From: Nemertoderma westbladi
Lineage: Eukaryota; Xenacoelomorpha; Nemertodermatida; Nemertodermatidae
NCBI GenBank assembly: GCA_032718475.1
Contig: JAUCBJ010006820.1
Location: 64,001-100,257 of the forward strand
Direction of reading: 5' to 3'
DNA length: 36,257 nt
Shown: piece by piece, positions 28,158 through 36,257 of the stretch
Layout: each line of letters starts with the position of its first letter
How positions within the stretch are numbered: the first letter of the stretch is position 1
Translations under genes and position numbers: made by a program
Notes under the pieces: generated by a model
Databases searched by the model: none
What the model saw: only the letters and a program-made list of their open reading frames with translations
Told to the model about the DNA's origin: nothing

Positions 28158-29843
28158 CTACTACTACTATGATCGGCATGCTGCATTGCAGCTGCATTTT
28201 TAAGAATGCTGTGCCGGCTTGTCAACAAAATTGCACCGCCACAACTCCCTATCACCCATGACATTTGCTAGATCATCCGCATCTTTAAGGCCAGTGTCCT
28301 TTAAGATGCGTCTCAAGAAAGTCATGGGCTGTCCACCATGCTTATTCACTCCATGAGGCTGCCAAAGTACAAGATTATGCACTGGCTGGTCCTCACGGCG
28401 AAAGCAATGTCCTGCAAAGCGGAGGCGATTTTGTTCTAGTGTCAAGCTTGGGGGAACCAATGAGACACCTCCAATGTTATATAGTGTCTGGTTGGAGATG
28501 TGTGCATTGTACTTGACACAATGAACCCGGCGTAGCATTCTTGTGAATGTGCCATCCAGAGATTTGGTGTCCTCAGCAGTTAGAGCCCAGCATGGACTCC
28601 CGTAGAGGAGTACTGGAACTACTGCTGCTCTAAATAATCGGACCTTAAGTTTCCGATTAATTCTCGGTGACTTCCAAATCCTGGAAAGCCTATTCAAGGC
28701 TGCCCATGCCTTTCCCTTACGTATTCTAAGGTCCTCACCTGACTTCCGGATCCATGATCCCAGGTAACAGAAGTCGTCCACATGCTCAAGCATACCATCC
28801 TTTGAGCTTATGCTCATCCGATCAGAGACTTGCTGAGGACTTTCAAAGTTAACTGTCAGAATTTTGGTCTTTCTGGAGTTAATAAAAAGACCAACACTAG
28901 AAGCAGCATGTTCTAATGCGCTGAGGAGCCGTTGGGCTCCCTCTAATGATTCTGATAGTACTCCTAAGTCATCAGCAAAGTCTAGATCAGTTAGGTACTT
29001 GGCAGGATTTCCTCGACTTCTGGAGCCAGTAGGTGGAGTTATCATCACCCCATCATCATTATAATGATCTAAGGATATGCGTAGAACATAGTCAACCACA
29101 ATAATGAACAAGAATGGTGCAAGTGTGTCTCCTTGGAGGACGCCCCATAACACTTCAAATGGTTCTGTGTCACCGTCAACAGTAGACACAAATGTTGTCG
29201 AACCATCGTATACTGATCTGATTGCTGCAATAATTTCATCAGGAATCCCATATAATGAAAGTATGCTGAACATACGTGAGCGAGAGACTGAATCAAAGGC
29301 CTTGAAGAAATCAACAAAGATAACAGCCAGATGCCTGTCTTTCTTTTTTGATAACTCTTCAATTATCCTTCTAAGTGCCAAAATGGGCTCCATGGTCCCA
29401 CGACCTTTACGGAACCCATTCTGATTTCCACGGAGCAGTCTCTCAATGGGATCCCTGATGCGATTTAATAGAATCCTATTGTATAGCTTTGCAGCAATCG
29501 AGATCAATGAGATTCCCCGAAAAGAACCATAGAGTGTTAGGTTGCCCTTCTTGGGAACTGGCACCAACTTATTTGTTTTCATTTCTTGTGGGACTCTTGT
29601 TGTTCGGTACATGTCTACTATGATGGGATAGATGAGCTTTAAACACTCAGGTATTTTAAAGACCTCAGGGGGAACACCATCTACTCCACTGGCACGATTG
29701 GTCTTAATGCTCTTTGCAGCAGCCTTCACTTCTGCAAAGGAGATATCGCCAATGGGAATATCTGGGAGTACAGACTCAGACACTTTTACTTCTATAAAGT
29801 TATCAGGCAATACCCTGATGAGTACAGTCCTATGACTGATGAG
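28158..29843 (-). mobile_element. 5'-truncated APE-type LINE insertion with intact RT
   Basis: A LINE copy carrying the RT frame 28200-29810, a ~40-bp 3' UTR and a short (TAG)n tail at 28158-28175. TCCTATGAGTA occurs at 28147-28157 and at 29844-29854, a plausible 11-bp target duplication. The endonuclease half is absent, so it was truncated during reverse transcription. Confidence 0.75.
28200..29810 (-). CDS. Non-LTR retrotransposon reverse transcriptase
   Basis: A 536-codon frame. Residues ~75-330 form the RT domain: LVPVPKKGN, NGFRKGRGTMEP, the first catalytic aspartate D167 in VIFVDFFKAFD, GVLQGDTLAPFLF (223-235, with GVLQ where PQ is usual) and the FADD box at 278-281. After it come the thumb and C-terminal region with FCYLGSWI, VLLYGSPCWAL, TRMLRRVH and RFAGHCFR, a tail shared by many animal RTE/I/Jockey-like ORF2 proteins. 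Related fragments in the window carry an APE-type endonuclease. No stop or frameshift is visible in the RT part. Clade assignment needs a phylogeny. Confidence 0.9.
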   Translation of the reverse strand: MPDNFIEVKVSESVLPDIPIGDISFAEVKAAAKSIKTNRASGVDGVPPEVFKIPECLKLIYPIIVDMYRTTRVPQEMKTNKLVPVPKKGNLTLYGSFRGISLISIAAKLYNRILLNRIRDPIERLLRGNQNGFRKGRGTMEPILALRRIIEELSKKKDRHLAVIFVDFFKAFDSVSRSRMFSILSLYGIPDEIIAAIRSVYDGSTTFVSTVDGDTEPFEVLWGVLQGDTLAPFLFIIVVDYVLRISLDHYNDDGVMITPPTGSRSRGNPAKYLTDLDFADDLGVLSESLEGAQRLLSALEHAASSVGLFINSRKTKILTVNFESPQQVSDRMSISSKDGMLEHVDDFCYLGSWIRKSGEDLRIRKGKAWAALNRLSRIWKSPRINRKLKVRLFRAAVVPVLLYGSPCWALTAEDTKSLDGTFTRMLRRVHCVKYNAHISNQTLYNIGGVSLVPPSLTLEQNRLRFAGHCFRREDQPVHNLVLWQPHGVNKHGGQPMTFLRRILKDTGLKDADDLANVMGDRELWRCNFVDKPAQHS

Positions 29844-29854
29844 TCCTATGAGTA

Positions 29855-30087
29855 TAGTATGCCCGCATGAAGGTATGATTCATATTTCATATCAAATATT
29901 TACTAGTTTCATTGCAAATATATACTAAAAGTGATATTCATTATAAATTCAAAAATATCTTTAAAAAATATGTTCTAGAAATTTTGGGATCAAAATTTCT
30001 TGATGATAGGCCTTGTTACACCCCAAGCTTCCATTCAAATTTCAAATTTTCAATTTCAAATTAAATTAATTAAAATTTCAAATTTCA
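29855..30087. other. AT-rich spacer between two LINE insertions
   Basis: Contains repeated TTCAAATTT words near 30030-30085, possibly forming the 5' flank of the next LINE. No gene is seen. Confidence 0.5.
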
Positions 30088-32452
30088 ACGCACTGAGCCC
30101 TGGATGACCTCGGGTATTCTTAGTAATATCAGAGAAAGAGATAACTATTTGTATAAATTTAGGAAATACCGTGTTTTAGCTGATTATAATAATTACTGCA
30201 AATATAGAAACCTTGTCCAACGGGAAATAAAAAAAGCTAAATCTGAATATTTGTACAACAAAATAAGTGAGAATAAAGATAATCCTAAAAGTCTATGGTC
30301 TACCCTAAAATCTTTAGGTTATAAAAACCTTAAATCTAAATCGAATATTGTTCTGCAAGATAACGGTGAGCTGATTCATGATCATACTCTAGTTAGTAAT
30401 TTATTTAATAATTATTTTACTAATGTTGCCTCTAATTTAGTTAAGAAATTACCGTTATCAAGTAATAAATATAGTATAGGGTCCGAAACTCTAAAAAAAT
30501 TTTATTTAGAAAAGTTACAAAATTCAGAAAAGTTATTTTTAAAACCCGTTTCTGAGGATTTCGTTTTTAAAAATCTACTTAGCCTATCAGCCTCAAAAAG
30601 TACCGGTCTAGATCTAATACCTGCCCGTTTTCTTAAGGATGGTGCTGAAGTACTTAAAGTGTCTATTACTTTTATTATTAATTACTCTATCGTAGATAAT
30701 GTAGTACCAGACGAACTGAAATTAGCTAAGGTTGTTCCTCTGTATAAAAAGAATAGTAAAGTAGAACCCTGTAATTACAGACCTGTTAGTATCTTAAGTA
30801 TTGTATCTAAAATTCTAGAACGTTCTGTTTTTCTACAGCTGGAGGCACATCTTAGTAGGCTAAATCTGATCTATGAACTTCAGTCCGGTTTTCGTAAATC
30901 ATATTCTACAGACACCTGCCTTATTAACTTAACTGATACAATTAGATGTAATAACGCAAAGGGTTTATATACTGGTATGGTAATGTTGGACCTACAAAAG
31001 GCTTTCGATACTGTAGATCACGAAATTCTGCTTGGTAAGTTAGGCCTGATGGGTGTAGGTTCTATAGACTGGTTCAAGTCCTACCTGTCAGACAGAGGTC
31101 AAACTGTAGTCATTAGCAAATCGCTGTCTACTGTACAAGAGATTACCTGTGGTGTACCGCAAGGTAGTATATTAGGTCCTCTGCTTTTTGTATGCTATGT
31201 AAATGATATGATAAGTAGTATAGATCCCGATTTTAAACTGATTTTATATGCCGACGACAGTGCTCTTATTTTCTCTCATAAAGATCCTATCCATATTTCC
31301 CAAAAGTTAAGTGCAGTTCTAGAATCCTGTAATGAGTGGTTGGTTGATAATAAGCTATCCATTCACTACGGTAAAACTGGAAGTATTTTGTTTGGTTCCA
31401 AAAGAAAGTTAAAGAAGGTAACTAAGTTTGAAGTCACTAGTAATGGACATAAGATTGAAAATAAAAAGGAAGTTAAATATTTAGGCGCTACATTGGATAA
31501 CTGCTTATCAGGAGAAAGTACAGTGAAAAATATTTTCTCGAAAGTTAACAGTAGGCTTAGGTTTCTATACAGAAATAAAAATAGTTTGAACACCGACTCC
31601 CGCAAGTTACTTTGCTCTTCTTTAATACAGTGTCACATGGACTATGCGTGCTCTTCTTGGTATGAAGGCTTAACCAAACAGCTTAAATGTAAATTACAAG
31701 TAGCTCAGAATAAAGTAGTACGATTTATTAAAGACTACAAACCTAGGCACCACCTAACTCCAGATGACTTTTCTGAATCTGGACTACTTAACTTAGATAG
31801 TAGAGTTAAGCAGCTACGCCTTAACCATGTGCATAAAGTGTATAATGGTAAATGTCCCAATTACCTAAAACAAAAATTCAACAGGGTACGCGATACACAC
31901 TCTTACAGTACCAGAGCTAGTGCTTCAAACTTCTACCTCCCGAATTGTAAATCCTTTGAATCTGATACTTTCTTTTTTAACGGCATAAAAAATTGGAACG
32001 CTCTGCCTAATGAAATTAAAAACCTAAATAATCAACATTCTTTTAAATCTGCAGTTAAATCTCATCTCCGTGTGCAATGTAAAAATAGGTACAATAGTCC
32101 TACAGTAAGTTATTAGTTTATTAATTATTTACTATTTATACTGTAATTACGTTTTATATTAAATTGTTCTGTACATTACATCTTTATCGTTGAGTCGGAC
32201 ATTGTCACGCTCTCGGTAAAGTTGTACATGTACATAGTGTAATTACGTTTTATATTGGTTTTAGGTTAGCGTAGTGTAATATTGTATTTGTAACCAAGTA
32301 ACATAAAGGACCCCCTTGGAAATAAGCTGCAAAGCTTTAGGGGTAATCCTATATGTTATGTTGGACAATACCTTTATACCGGTACATTGTTTGGTGTATT
32401 TGTTATTGTTTTTACATAATGTATAAATAAATCTATCTATCTATCTATCAAA
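30088..32452 (+). mobile_element. 5'-truncated CR1/L2/Jockey-like LINE
   Basis: It starts within the linker after the missing endonuclease (reading PWMTSGIL near 30098-30120) and contains a complete RT frame. A ~330-bp 3' UTR ends in AATAAATCTATCTATCTATC, a short tetranucleotide tail typical of CR1/L2-group LINEs. It lies antisense to the TSP1/F5/8C gene, inside that gene's last intron. No clear target duplication was found. Confidence 0.85.
30104..32116 (+). CDS. LINE reverse transcriptase (CR1/L2/Jockey-like), uninterrupted
   Basis: A 670-codon frame. Residues ~200-460 form the RT domain: [31 protein letters not shown]296 in [26 protein letters not shown] (350-362) and [10 protein letters not shown] with YADD at 382-385. 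It continues with [10 protein letters not shown], then a C-terminal region ending [18 protein letters not shown], a signature of CR1/L2/Daphne-type proteins. No stop or frameshift over 2 kb points to a young copy. The protein lacks the endonuclease because of 5' truncation and so is not autonomous. Confidence 0.93.
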   Translation: MTSGILSNIRERDNYLYKFRKYRVLADYNNYCKYRNLVQREIKKAKSEYLYNKISENKDNPKSLWSTLKSLGYKNLKSKSNIVLQDNGELIHDHTLVSNLFNNYFTNVASNLVKKLPLSSNKYSIGSETLKKFYLEKLQNSEKLFLKPVSEDFVFKNLLSLSASKSTGLDLIPARFLKDGAEVLKVSITFIINYSIVDNVVPDELKLAKVVPLYKKNSKVEPCNYRPVSILSIVSKILERSVFLQLEAHLSRLNLIYELQSGFRKSYSTDTCLINLTDTIRCNNAKGLYTGMVMLDLQKAFDTVDHEILLGKLGLMGVGSIDWFKSYLSDRGQTVVISKSLSTVQEITCGVPQGSILGPLLFVCYVNDMISSIDPDFKLILYADDSALIFSHKDPIHISQKLSAVLESCNEWLVDNKLSIHYGKTGSILFGSKRKLKKVTKFEVTSNGHKIENKKEVKYLGATLDNCLSGESTVKNIFSKVNSRLRFLYRNKNSLNTDSRKLLCSSLIQCHMDYACSSWYEGLTKQLKCKLQVAQNKVVRFIKDYKPRHHLTPDDFSESGLLNLDSRVKQLRLNHVHKVYNGKCPNYLKQKFNRVRDTHSYSTRASASNFYLPNCKSFESDTFFFNGIKNWNALPNEIKNLNNQHSFKSAVKSHLRVQCKNRYNSPTVSY

Positions 32453-32624
32453 TGAAAGACCAACATATATATAGAATAAAATTATAGCAAAACCTAGTTG
32501 CCCCAATGTGCCCCTACATTACACTTGTTTTGTGAGACCCATCACATGTTGCAATCAAGAACCTGTAATTTATAGATTCGATATTATTTAGGATCATAAG
32601 GGCTAATGGAACTACAATACTAAC

Positions 32625-32738
32625 AGGCTATTCGGCAACGTAAAATATCGAATATCTCCAGTATTGAATAATACAGAGATGCCTTTGTTTCTTTCACATT
32701 GTCCGCAAGTATTGGTTGTTCTATGCTGATAATACAAT
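32625..32738 (-). CDS. Internal exon, middle of F5/8C (discoidin-like) domain
   Basis: A 114-nt exon on the minus strand, too short to appear as a long frame. Acceptor ACTTGCAG ends at 32739; donor GTTAGT starts at 32624. It begins with one base completing the codon split from 34050-34212, has 37 codons with no stop, and ends with two bases completed by the terminal exon. The peptide reads CGQCERNKGISVLFNTGDI and then YFTLPN, matching the F5/8C middle strands (the family's '...NKdI.l.FsdGs...fTL.N' pattern). That phase and content both fit is the strongest support for the exon model. Confidence 0.82.
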
Positions 32739-32809
32739 CTGCAAGTATATAATATAATAATTCTACAGAATTACCTAATACACCATATTACATCACTAAA
32801 TCACAGATA

Positions 32810-33530
32810 ATTGGGACCCAGACAAATGGGACATGTACAATTGGGACCTGGACAAATGGGACATGGACAAATAGGAACCGGTCATATGGGAGATGGACAA
32901 TTGGGACCGGGACAAATGGGACATGGACAAATGGGACCCGGTCAAATGGGACATGGACAATTGGGACCGGGACAAATGGGACATGGACAATTGGGACCGG
33001 GACAAATGGGATATGGACAAACGGGGCCCGGATAAATGGGACATGGAGAATTGGGACCCGGACAATTAGGACATGGACAATTGTGACCCGGACAATTGCA
33101 ACATGGACAAATGAGACAAGAACAATTGGGACCCGGATAAATGGTACATGGACAATTGGGACCCGGATAAGAACAAATGAGACCCAGAAATATGGGGCAT
33201 GGACAATTGGGACTCGGACAGATTGGACATGGACAATTGGGACCCGGATAGATGGGACATGGTCAATTGGGACCGTGACAAGTGGGAAAAGTAGATTTGA
33301 GACCCGGATAAATGGGGCATGGACCATTTGGACCCGGACAATTGGGACATGGACAAATGAGACATGGACAATTGGGAACAGGACAAATGGTACATGGACA
33401 ATTGGGACCCGGACAAATGGGACATGGACAATTGGGAACCGAACAAGTGGGACATGTAAAAATGGGACCCGGGCAAATGGGGCATGAATAATCGGGACCC
33501 GGACAAATGGAACATGGAAAATTGGGAAAA
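32810..33530 (+). repeat. 15/30-bp minisatellite, about 24 dimer units
   Basis: Alternating 15-mers GGGACCCGGACAAAT and GGGACATGGACAATT. Because 15 is a multiple of three and no unit contains a stop in several frames, long open frames appear on both strands, including a 286-codon one on the minus strand (VPIVHVPFVR-type repeats) and an MGHGQLGPGQ-type one on the plus strand. They are by-products of the repeat. A stray related stretch is at 33920-33955. It lies in the intron between exons 34050-34212 and 32625-32738. Confidence 0.93.
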
Positions 33531-34049
33531 TAGAATTATTATAAGTTTGAAGAATAACTACACTGTAACTCTTGAAATATCGCCGGAGACACCTTTTTCG
33601 AACGATTGTAGCCAAAAATTGGAAGCCAAAATAAATATTCTGGCTCACCCTCGGAGGAGGAGGGAGGTGAAACTATCTCTGTTTCAAATATCATGTAATA
33701 TTTGAATATGTGAATAATGACACATAATTGCAATAAATTCCAAAATTTGGTGTAATGATAGAGTTTTCCTACTTTAATAATATCCGAACAAAATGTTGAC
33801 GGATAAAATTGATTTGAAAACAGTTAATACCAACATATGAAGAAATAACCTTATTCTAAAAATGGAAACAACATATCTGAACATTTTTTAACTAAAATTG
33901 TGTTCAGACTCAATGTGCCGGATATTGGGGACAAGGAGATTGGGACCTAGAAAAATTAGAAAATTTGAGATCACTGCTACAGTAGTTAACCTTCTACCTT
34001 TATATATGTGTATATAATATATATTATATATGTGACCAATAATACAAAC
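33531..34049. other. Intronic AT-rich sequence
   Basis: No domain or element recognised. It includes the donor side of the intron 32739-34049 (GTTTGTATT immediately after the exon). Confidence 0.5.
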
Positions 34050-34212
34050 CGTGTAATTGTTTTGGCGCCACTAAAGTATGTAATATACCACGAGTTAACA
34101 CCTTGATAATATGTAGCCCAACTTACTCCATTGTTATAGAATGCATTCGTGCAGACATACCGATGATCGAATATCGATGAAGCTGAGCAAGTAGAGGGAG
34201 TGAGTCTGACCT
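34050..34212 (-). CDS. Internal exon, N-terminal part of F5/8C (discoidin-like) domain
   Basis: A 163-nt exon. Acceptor CTTTGTAG ends at 34213, then two bases that complete a codon split after the TSP1 exon, 53 codons, and two bases before donor GTTTGT at 34049. The peptide VRLTPSTCSASS then YVCTNAFYNN, SWATYYQGVNSWYITYF and AKTIT has the family layout: start of the domain with C, 'NAFDG' site, 'WAT...GSWI.i.F' and 'tITRf'. Two cysteines ~12 residues apart resemble those of many invertebrate discoidin-like domains. Expected to be extracellular. Confidence 0.82.
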
Positions 34213-34313
34213 CTACAAAGGCAAAAATATTAAAATAATTACACAAATTTATTCAGATCCTAAAAGATTTTTATTGTAAAGCTCTGAATAGTATATTATT
34301 AGTATATTATATT

Positions 34314-34867
34314 CACCATGACCCGTACTAGTGTCATTTTCTGATGACACGGACCCCCCTCCAGATTATTCTAAAAATCTTTATCATATTGCTTAAAATT
34401 TGAAACACAACTAGTTCAACTCACCGTCGATGTCCCCATGAAGCCGGAATAATTAGCGATTTTGAGTTTATTTTTTTCATAAGCGTTTTAAAAATGTGTC
34501 ATTGCGAAATCGCACCATCCGTGCCGTGGCCATTCTTTACATTCGTCGCAATTGTTTCATATAATTCGCAGAGTTATCGTTCGCTTGATCCCATTTAATA
34601 TATTTAATAAATACACAAAATTCTAGAACGTGTTATATATTTTATTTTAGTAGTTAGGCAACAGCGGTATACCTATACAATACCTATATTGCATAGCTAT
34701 TCATACATAAACAAAATGTTCCAGAACATGGTATGTCTAACATTGAATATAATAAATGGTCTTCAGCGAACGAGTAGAGCTGGTTGTCTATAAAATTGTT
34801 GAAAAATTTTGATGGGGGAGCATCCGTGTCAAACCATCACTCACACTTAATATTACGGGTCATGGTG
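34314..34867. mobile_element. MITE-like element with inverted ends (554 bp)
   Basis: Left end CACCATGACCCGTA and right end TACGGGTCATGGTG are exact inverses. Weaker pairing continues inward (GACACGGA.CCCCC at 34354-34370 with GGGGGAGCATCCGTGTC at 34815-34831). TATT flanks both sides (34310-34313 and 34868-34871). There is no coding capacity. The superfamily is not determined. It sits in the intron between the TSP1 exon and the next exon. Confidence 0.75.
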
Positions 34868-34871
34868 TATT

Positions 34872-35408
34872 CAGGTAGTGGCGGATTGACCGCAGGTTAA
34901 AATAAATAAACTCCAGCGCAAATTGACCACCATTGAAATATAGTTTGCTTTATTATTTTGCTTAAAAATTACCATAAAACAGCTCCTTTACATAAATGTT
35001 TTAATAATATATTACGTTAAGTTTCTAAACGAATTAATAACCGAACATTTTCGAAAGTACTACACAGTCCTTATTGAAAATGGAGATTGAAGACAACATA
35101 AACTCGCATTGTACTAATGTTGTCCTACACAGTAGTAGGTACTTACTTTACCTTGATAAAGGTAGGTAAGTTATTTGTTATTATTAGATTCTGCCTCTAG
35201 CTGAGCTTATACGGTAACCACACAGGTTTAAAATGACTACATTTTAATTAAATATCTTGTTAATGGAAATCGAGAATTTATATAATTAAATTTTGTTTTG
35301 ACAATACCCTGAAGTAAATAGAGTAAATTCTAGATATATTTTTAAAATAATATTATTAGCATACTAGAGTATACTACTGTAATTCATTAGTAACCCATAC
35401 CAGCATAC
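34872..35408. other. Intronic sequence downstream of the TSP1 exon
   Basis: AT-rich, with no element recognised apart from the donor site GTATGC at 35408-35403 on the minus strand. Confidence 0.5.
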
Positions 35409-35570
35409 CTGGTAGGATATCGCATTGAAAGGATTCTCCATTACAAGGCTCTCCGCTTGGACTTGGTGTGGGGTTGTCGCATAGTCTTCGGGATATAAGA
35501 TAATAGGATCCAGGACAATCACCTTGTGTGTTGCTAGACCAGGATGACCACTCACCCCAGCCACCGTCAA
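35409..35570 (-). CDS. Internal exon encoding a thrombospondin type 1 (TSP1) repeat
   Basis: A 162-nt exon on the minus strand in a different frame from the visible ATG-led ORF. Acceptor TTTTTTAG ends at 35571; donor GTATGC starts at 35408. It opens with two bases of a split codon and ends with one (phase 1 on both sides, usual for TSP1 modules). The peptide DGGWGEWSSWSS has the tryptophan ladder (WxxWxxW). It is followed by GDCPG, RRLCDNPTPSPSG, EPCNG and FQCDILP, the TSP1 pattern with R-x-C-D/N-NP-PxPxGG-C. It binds or presents extracellular ligands in secreted or membrane proteins. It splices in frame to 34050-34212. Confidence 0.85.
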
Positions 35571-36257
35571 CTAAAAAATAGTTTTATCTGTAAAGATATA
35601 TATTTAAAAAAAAAGGTAAAATATTAGTTAAGAAGAGTCTTTATTCTTATATTGTTAGTTTTTCGTTGGAATATAGTGGGGGTCGGGAAGTGCAGGGATG
35701 GTTGAACCACGAGGAGGTGTTCGCGCTTTCGAAGACCTTTAGCAGTTTAACCTGCCAAAATTTATATGTCTTTTCGTTAATTAAAACCACTTTAGCATAC
35801 GACAATAATTTATGCTAATACGCAAAACATTAGCCGAAGTTCACCGATCATTCACCCGATGGATCTACACCCGGGAGACTGAATTCGGATGCTTGAATTG
35901 TATTATTACAGTGTAAGGTTGCAGTGTATACCTAATGTATTATTCGATAGATCGTTAATAATTAATCTCTGACAGATATTATTGGCTTTCGGGAAATATT
36001 AACAGTTCCTTTAGGACGTGGCGCTTTATCTATTTAAACAGAACTAAGACTTATACTAAACGCAACGATACTGCTTATGATTAAAGTATAAAACGTATTC
36101 TTTAGGAAATACTTTGTTACCAATCACAATCATACACACTATTCTGCCGACAGTCAGTATATTTGATCACACATAAAGAGAGCAGTAATTGACTCATGTA
36201 GGGTCTGCTAAATAACATTGGATTCAATACACACCACATTAATATAAATCGCAATTG
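35571..36257. other. Upstream intron of the TSP1/F5/8C gene
   Basis: No further exon recognised. More N-terminal exons, and the promoter, must lie beyond the right edge of the window. Confidence 0.5.

Noticed and set aside
32810-33530. CRISPR-like regular repeats
   Set aside because: Units are contiguous with no unique spacers, and the context is a eukaryotic intron.
32788-33648. 286-codon minus-strand frame of VPIVHVPFVR-type repeats
   Set aside because: Produced by a 15-bp minisatellite open in several frames on both strands; nothing outside the repeat supports a gene.
33986-34246. 86-codon minus-strand frame as a stand-alone gene
   Set aside because: Only its middle (34050-34212) has domain features and it is bounded by splice sites; the two ends are intron read-through.
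35364-35570. 68-codon minus-strand ATG-led frame
   Set aside because: Shifted frame over the TSP1 exon; the frame with tryptophan ladder, cysteines and matching splice phases is the supported one.

Overview
The window looks like nuclear DNA of an invertebrate animal. It is AT-rich, has spliced introns, and is packed with metazoan transposon families (piggyBac, hAT-like, BEL/Pao, at least two non-LTR families, a tRNA-derived SINE). There is no sign of bacterial gene organisation. I cannot name the species.

Layout. 1-232: no visible feature. 236-3930: a piggyBac DNA transposon with 13-bp inverted ends and TTAA at both sides; its transposase lies on the minus strand and its left part carries a ~145-bp tandem array. 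3935-4789: more of the same (CTGT)-rich repeat family, in both orientations. 4790-10481 and 10493-16015: two direct copies of a 5.5-5.7 kb block joined by 11 bp of filler. Each holds a hAT-like non-autonomous element, minisatellites, G and C homopolymers, a short foldback, a non-LTR 3' fragment and, on the minus strand, a short coding exon with a poly(A) signal. 16016-17860: spacer, a LINE 3' end and a SINE. 17860-29843: several copies of one APE-type non-LTR family in both orientations. One copy is interrupted by a 6,990-bp BEL/Pao element (19662-26651) with virtually identical LTRs but a broken gag-pol. 30088-32452: a 5'-truncated, uninterrupted CR1/L2/Jockey-like LINE. 32810-33530: a 15/30-bp minisatellite. 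34314-34867: a MITE-like element.

Under these elements runs what I think is the resident gene, on the minus strand and invisible as a long ORF. A thrombospondin type 1 exon (35409-35570) is followed by two exons (34050-34212 and 32625-32738) and a terminal exon (15795-15924, duplicated at 10261-10390). Together they read in frame as a complete F5/8C (discoidin-like) domain ending the protein. Every junction has AG/GT sites and matching phase. Nearly all mobile elements right of the tandem block lie in its last, ~16.7 kb intron. The block duplication gives the gene two alternative last exons, whose differences are concentrated in codons.

All calls come from reading the sequence. No database search, alignment or splice predictor was run.
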